Both the position numbers and the translations under genes were made by a program. A stretch of DNA of 64,000 nt from Uloborus plumipes. Lineage: Eukaryota > Arthropoda > Arachnida > Araneae > Uloboridae. The notes beneath the pieces were generated by a model that was given only the letters and a program-made list of their open reading frames with translations, had not been told where the DNA came from and did not search any database. Of this stretch, positions 59,478 through 64,000 are shown one piece after another. Where the stretch lies: contig JAXGGA010002996.1 of the NCBI GenBank assembly GCA_038373865.1, positions 1 through 64,000 of the forward strand, written 5' to 3'. Numbering within the stretch: position 1 is the first letter of the stretch; each line of letters starts with the position of its first letter.

Positions 59478-60231
59478 TATATAGCCAGGGCCGTCGGTAA
59501 GGGGGGGTGTGGGGGGGTGCTACACCCCCCCACTTTTCTGAAGAAAGGGGCCGCCGATTTTATTTTATCATTAAAATGAAATTTTAGACAAATGTTTCAG
59601 GACTTTAAAGGAAATTTAAAAGAGAAGCGGAATAATTTAACATTATTAAGAATATCAGTAAACCTTAATTTCTAAAAATGTCCTGTATTTTCCGCGGCCC
59701 CAATTATTACTTATCAAAAATACATTTTTAGGGCCGCGAAAAATAGTTAAGGTTCCTTCAGAGCAATATTCGTTGCGAAAAATTCGAAATTTTCTCGTTC
59801 ATGGGGTCATGTAAACGGAAAACTATAGGTCGCCCTGCCCAGTTTGGAAAAAAAAAAGTACTGTATAAATATGTGCGAGAGCATTAAAAGGTACGCGAAC
59901 CTCTCTAACTAAAATTAGTTAAATTAATAAAACATAAATCAAATTATATATACATAATTCAACAAGATCGATGCAATATGAAAAAAAAGAATACATGCTG
60001 AGGGCCGCCAAATTTTATAGATTAAATAAATTAAAATAAATGATCGATGCAATAATTAAAAGGAAAAAAAAGATAATATGCAGAAGCCGCCAAATTTTAT
60101 ATTTTAAATGAATTTAAATTAAAGAAAATTACACAAAATACCATTATCGAAAGATAGTGCAATGTTTAAACTGACGATAATTAAAAAGAAAATTTATCAC
60201 TTTTCACTTTGTGTTGGGACCGAACGAACTT

Positions 60232-60468
60232 TTTTACCGCGCGTGTCGGCTTGGATTTACTTCTCCGGTAACAATGAAAGTTGCTACCAATGAAAGAACC
60301 TTCAGTAAACTGAAATTCATCAAAAATGTTTTGAGGAGTACAATGGGAAACCAGCGTTTAGACTCTCTAGTACTGCTGGCATGTGAGAAAGATATTACGG
60401 ACGCCATAAATTTAAAGAGTTTAGCAAGCAAATGGGCTGCATTGAAGCACAGGCGCTGTCAATTTTAA
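60232..60468 (+). pseudogene. hAT transposase C-terminal dimerisation domain, fragment
   Basis: The plus frame ACRLGFTSPVTMKVATNERT followed by FSKLKFIKNVLRSTMGNQRL and DSLVLLACEKDIT is the hAT dimerisation region. The conserved P-V-T...A..ERTFSKLK.IK..LRSTM..RL..L order is intact, and the frame ends in a basic tail (KHRRCQF). It lies in an open stretch starting at 60211, but the N-terminal zinc finger and catalytic RNase-H-like domain are absent, so it is a deletion remnant. The family resembles ZMYM1/52-kDa-repressor type hATs by memory. Confidence 0.85.
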
Positions 60469-61172
60469 ATTATAATTTTTTTACCAATAAAATTTGTGAA
60501 ATGCATTTTTAAAAAACTAAGGAGCAGATAAAAAATTTTGTCTCTTTTCAAGTTTTTTTTTTTTTTTGTTACTTTTTTGTTGAACAAACTGGATTTTCAA
60601 CTTGCAATTTAAAAAAAGAAAAAAAGGAAGGAGAAAAAAAAGAAAAATACTCATATTTATCGGGAATTTTTTTTTAATGGTAATTAATTGGATCTGCATA
60701 TCCAGAACATTTTAAAGCAGTTGAACTTTATCGGCGTTTCCCACAAAACTTAATAGCATGAATATTCAAGGGACAATCACCGCAAAACACGGGAAGAAGA
60801 AAAAGGAACCTCATGAATCGTTTAGAATATGCCCGGCATTGCCAAAGGGTAAAACTTTAACAAATAAATGCTTACTATTATTATTTATTGTTTATTAATA
60901 TTTTTTGACATTTAACATTTATATGGTGTTTGTATAAATCGTTCTGCATATTAATTTAAAGTTTTAAGCATGTGCTCAAAAACTCAAAAGCTGTTTGTAG
61001 CCACTCAGGCTTGTCATTTTGAATTTTTCCATGTGTGTGGGAGGAGGGGGTATACTAAATGCTAATTTTATAGGAAAAAAAAAAAACAAAAATTGCGTCC
61101 ACCTTCCACCTTTGTAAAAAATATTAGATTTCAAAGCTCGGGGGAAGCTATCTCCCTCACCCTCCCTATATG

Positions 61173-63290
61173 CAAGGGCAGCCCTAGCGGCGGACATTCC
61201 GCACCCCTGTCCGGGGCGGTAAATCTTAAGGGCGGCATTTTGGTTCGAACACCTAAAATAAATTTTCGTTTAAGAAAAGAAAATGTATAAAACTATTTAA
61301 AAAATATCATTCTTTTTGTAACTTGGAATCTTGAAAAGTATGAATGTAGGGATATTTAAGTGTGGCATTTAAAGGTATCCACTTCAACACAACACATCAT
61401 TTTTGGCTATTGCAACACTGCTTATTAAAATAAACGAATCTTGAGAAACTATAATATCAACGGAGACATAAGAAAAAAAAATATATTAGACAGTTTTTTT
61501 AAGCATGTATAGATTTCGAAATTGTTGATAGGAGACAGTGGAGCCAAAGATACTCAGGTGGAGCCCCGAACATAGTCTTTTGGAAGGAGAAAAATTCTCA
61601 TCTCACCAAATGAAGCGATAATTTCTGCCGAATCCAAATCATCAGTGAAAATTTGCTGAATAAAAAATGTTTTTAGGAGACTACAGTGTTCTCTCATCGA
61701 GACACACGGGATAAAATATTAGGAAATTATATTGACTGATGGAAATCACGGCATATAAATGCGCTTGATATAGCACAGAGTTCGTCAGCTTATAGGTTCT
61801 GGGAACCCCTTAGAATTTCCCAGCTCAAAATAATCTGCAGAAAATGAGAAAAAAAAATTTTTTTTGAAGTTTTTTTAAAAAGTTTCTGAACAATTGTAGA
61901 AGAAAGAAAAAAAAATATCTGCATTTTATCTTCAATATAATCCGCAGAAAATCAACAAAATGTTTTTTTTTTCTTTTAGTTTTCTCTGAATATTCTGCAA
62001 GTTTTTTGAAGTTTGTTCCAAATGTGGTTAAATTTGCTGCAGATTATTAAAAGCTTTTCAGCACATTATTTTTTGCTGGGTTTTTGAAAATTAAAGGGGC
62101 TCATCTATAGTGATCAGTATTTTCTCAATTATAGTGCCAAACATCAATTAAAATTTCAGTTTTTATGAAAGATCAAATATTTTTTAACATTTCCAAATCA
62201 GTTTTTAAAATATCCTCCTACTCAGAAAGAAATATTATCTTGAATCAAAACTACTTTTCGCAACTGACACCTCTGAACTCTTGATAATTGAAAGATAACA
62301 ACAAATTGATGTATCAAGATGTATCTATACTGACAAGAGCGGCTGGAAAGGACCTAACATACATTTTTTCTATAGTATTTGAAAATTAATGTCTTTAAAA
62401 CTCCCTGAAAAGTGCTACAACTTTATTTCTTATCAAGTGTATGAAATGAACCATTAATTTTCCGAATTCCTGGGATGTTACTCTCCTGATTTCTAAGTCT
62501 TTACACCATTTCTTTCAAATTATTTAATGCATTTTTTCCCGATTAATCATGTTACATTTAGTACAGTGTTGTGTTAGTCGGTGGGTTGGAGAGATGATCA
62601 AACATTAGTTATATACCGAAAGCCGATGTGAGCAAGAGACGGTGTGTTTTCTTTTCTCCTCCCAAGCTCTTTTCTCTGTCGATTAATGTCAACGACTTGC
62701 AGAATCACAAGCAAGAGCAATTTCTATTTTGATTGATTTTAATTTGCAAAAGAAGGTAAAATTTTTAAAAAGTTTTTGTTTGCATATTTTTCTCCGGACA
62801 TTTTTGTAGTCTTGATTACTCCTCATAAGGCCTCAAAATGCTAAATTTTAGATCTTTTTTTTTGAAAAATTTTCTCGGGGGAGAAACCCCCGAACCCCCT
62901 GAAGTTACACATATTTTATACTCAATTTAAAGTGATCACTGCATCATTCTCTTCATGCCCATCCATCTTCAAAGTTTATGAAAAAACATACACACATACA
63001 CAAAAGAAAAAGAGAAAAGCCAGCAAAGAGAGAAAAAGAAACATGAGGTTCTGTATCGTAAAGTTTTACGGACTACAAAAGGAGTCCCATGTTTAAAACA
63101 GCGTAGGGTCAAATTCGGTCAAATCCTACTATGAATATAGGAGTTTACTTCGTCACGTTGTTTTATATTCACAAAATTTATTTATTGGCTCGTATTTATC
63201 AGCAGTTTTTTCTTTTCAAACTTTAATCGGGGACAAGGGCGGCATTTTGAATTTTTGTCCAGGGCGGCAAAACTGCTAGGGCCGCCCCTG
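61173..63290. mobile_element. Nested hAT-like element, 2118 bp
   Basis: The ends CAAGGGCAGCCCTAGC (left) and CAGGGGCGGCCCTAGC (right, read inward) match at 13 of 16. The exact 8-bp duplication CCTATATG stands at 61165-61172 and 63291-63298, inside the outer hAT. GGGCGGCATTTTG recurs near both ends (61231 direct, 63238 direct). No transposase frame. A CGGGGGAGAAACCCCCGAAC patch at about 62877 is typical of such repeats. Confidence 0.88.
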
Positions 63291-63368
63291 CCTATATGAT
63301 GAGCCCAGGGCCGCCAAATTCTCAACACCCCCCCAGATATTTCAGCTAGCGACGGCCCTGTATATAGC

Positions 63369-63898
63369 CATATGTCATCGTGCTAGGAATATGTTTATCT
63401 ACATTTTTACGCATAAATTATTAGGAAACTCGATCAGGGTAGGTCTTACCTAAGTGGAATCTTAGACTATTAGTACTGCTACAACTTCTCGGAAGATGGT
63501 TACGGTGCATTGGATATGAGCCGTTAAACAAGTGATTTCTTTTGCCAGGACACAAGCGGCACTTAACCTGTTCACATCTATGTGCTATCAGAAAGTCATA
63601 AATAAGATTCTATTAGGAAGTAATAAAGTAATGAGTGGTTTTGATGCTGTATTTATGTTCGTTCCACATATCTCACCCCCATATTGGACAAAATAGGGAA
63701 CATAATTTTTTTTTCAACTTAATATGTATATGATTAATGTTCAAAATTGTGACGTTTCTTTACACATTTATTGAAGGTTCATGGTTAAGCAAAAGAAGTG
63801 TTCTTTAAAAGGATTTTATTTGTTTTTTACCTATTTTATAAGAATCTGAAGTTAGCTTCCCCATCTTGTCATACATGAACAGCAATCAAATAAGTGCA
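63369..63898. other. No gene recognised
   Basis: Spacer between the hAT nest and the next repeat end. Nothing supported. Confidence 0.45.
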
Positions 63899-63902
63899 GC
63901 AG

Positions 63903-64000
63903 GGCCCGATTAACCTCTGAAGCTAGGTGCGCAGTTTCTTTTCGGGACGCACTTACTTTTGGGGGGGGGGGAGGAGGGGGTATTTCAATATACTTGACAC
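63903..64000. mobile_element. Possible start of another hAT-like element, cut by the window edge
   Basis: CAGGGCCCGATTAACC (about 63899-63914) is close to the CAGGGCC-type ends of the two hATs just upstream and to common hAT termini. A G-run follows at 63960-63970. The other end and the target duplication lie outside the window. Confidence 0.4.

Larger units (their letters stand above)
59486..63360. mobile_element. hAT transposon remnant, 3875 bp including a nested hAT
   Basis: The ends CAGGGCCGTCGGTA (left) and CAGGGCCGTCGCTA (right, read inward) are flanked by the exact 8-bp duplication TATATAGC at 59478-59485 and 63361-63368. Removing the nested insertion and its extra duplication copy leaves about 1.75 kb. 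The words GGGCCGC/GCCGCCAAATT recur near both ends (e.g. 59733, 60003, 60087, 63307). A transposase C-terminal fragment at 60232-60468 confirms the superfamily. Confidence 0.9.

Overview
This is eukaryotic, non-coding, transposon-packed DNA. It is AT-rich with long A/T homopolymers. It has no open frame that looks like a host exon, no operon structure and no bacterial signals. The transposon mix (Tc1/mariner, pogo/Tigger-like, piggyBac, several hAT types, fold-back MITEs, a tRNA-derived SINE and a LINE fragment) fits an arthropod. A chelicerate such as a spider is my best guess, but that rests on recollection of repeat families and is not proven by the sequence. The only intact protein gene I can support is a 348-residue Tc1-like transposase (32632-33678, minus).

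Layout. 0.4-4 kb: a hAT-type MITE (436-1235, 8-bp target duplication), then a 2.4-kb element bounded by GGCAATTCCA ends (1541-3916). 4.9-5.5 kb: tandem repeat. 6.7-7.4 kb: LINE reverse-transcriptase tail between direct repeats. 9.8-10.4 kb: decayed conserved protein gene. 10.9-13.1 kb: pogo/Tigger-like element with a ruined transposase. 13.8-15.2 kb: back-to-back Tc1 derivative. 18.3-20.3 kb: second GGCAATTCCA element. 23.0-23.6 kb: near-perfect fold-back. 24.5 kb: Tc1 remnant. 25.8-26.2 kb: CCGAT-rich MITE. 28.0-31.0 kb: two pogo-like elements in a row. 32.6-33.8 kb: the intact Tc1-like transposon. 34.7-36.5 kb: piggyBac-like element with transposase debris. 37.2-41.6 kb: two more pogo-like elements and a pair of palindromic A/T-rich repeats. 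45.0-45.6 kb: local duplication. 47.4-48.7 kb: another pogo-like element. 49.4-50.8 kb: decayed Tc1 with perfect ends. 51.1-51.7 kb: SINE carrying a MITE. 55.4-56.7 kb: second copy of the 28-kb element. 59.5-63.4 kb: hAT element with a second hAT nested inside it, both target duplications readable. 63.9 kb: start of a further hAT-like end.

The most interesting signals are architectural. First, six pogo-like families with different terminal sequences carry internal copies of their own terminal motif at similar asymmetric distances: about 180-245 bp from one end and about 355-430 bp from the other, with one partial exception. Second, the two GGCAATTCCA elements share little obvious sequence but keep a 14-bp motif at nearly identical offsets from both ends. 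Both patterns suggest fixed transposase-binding layouts that outlast the rest of the sequence. Distances were counted by hand; percent identities were not calculated except where mismatches are stated.
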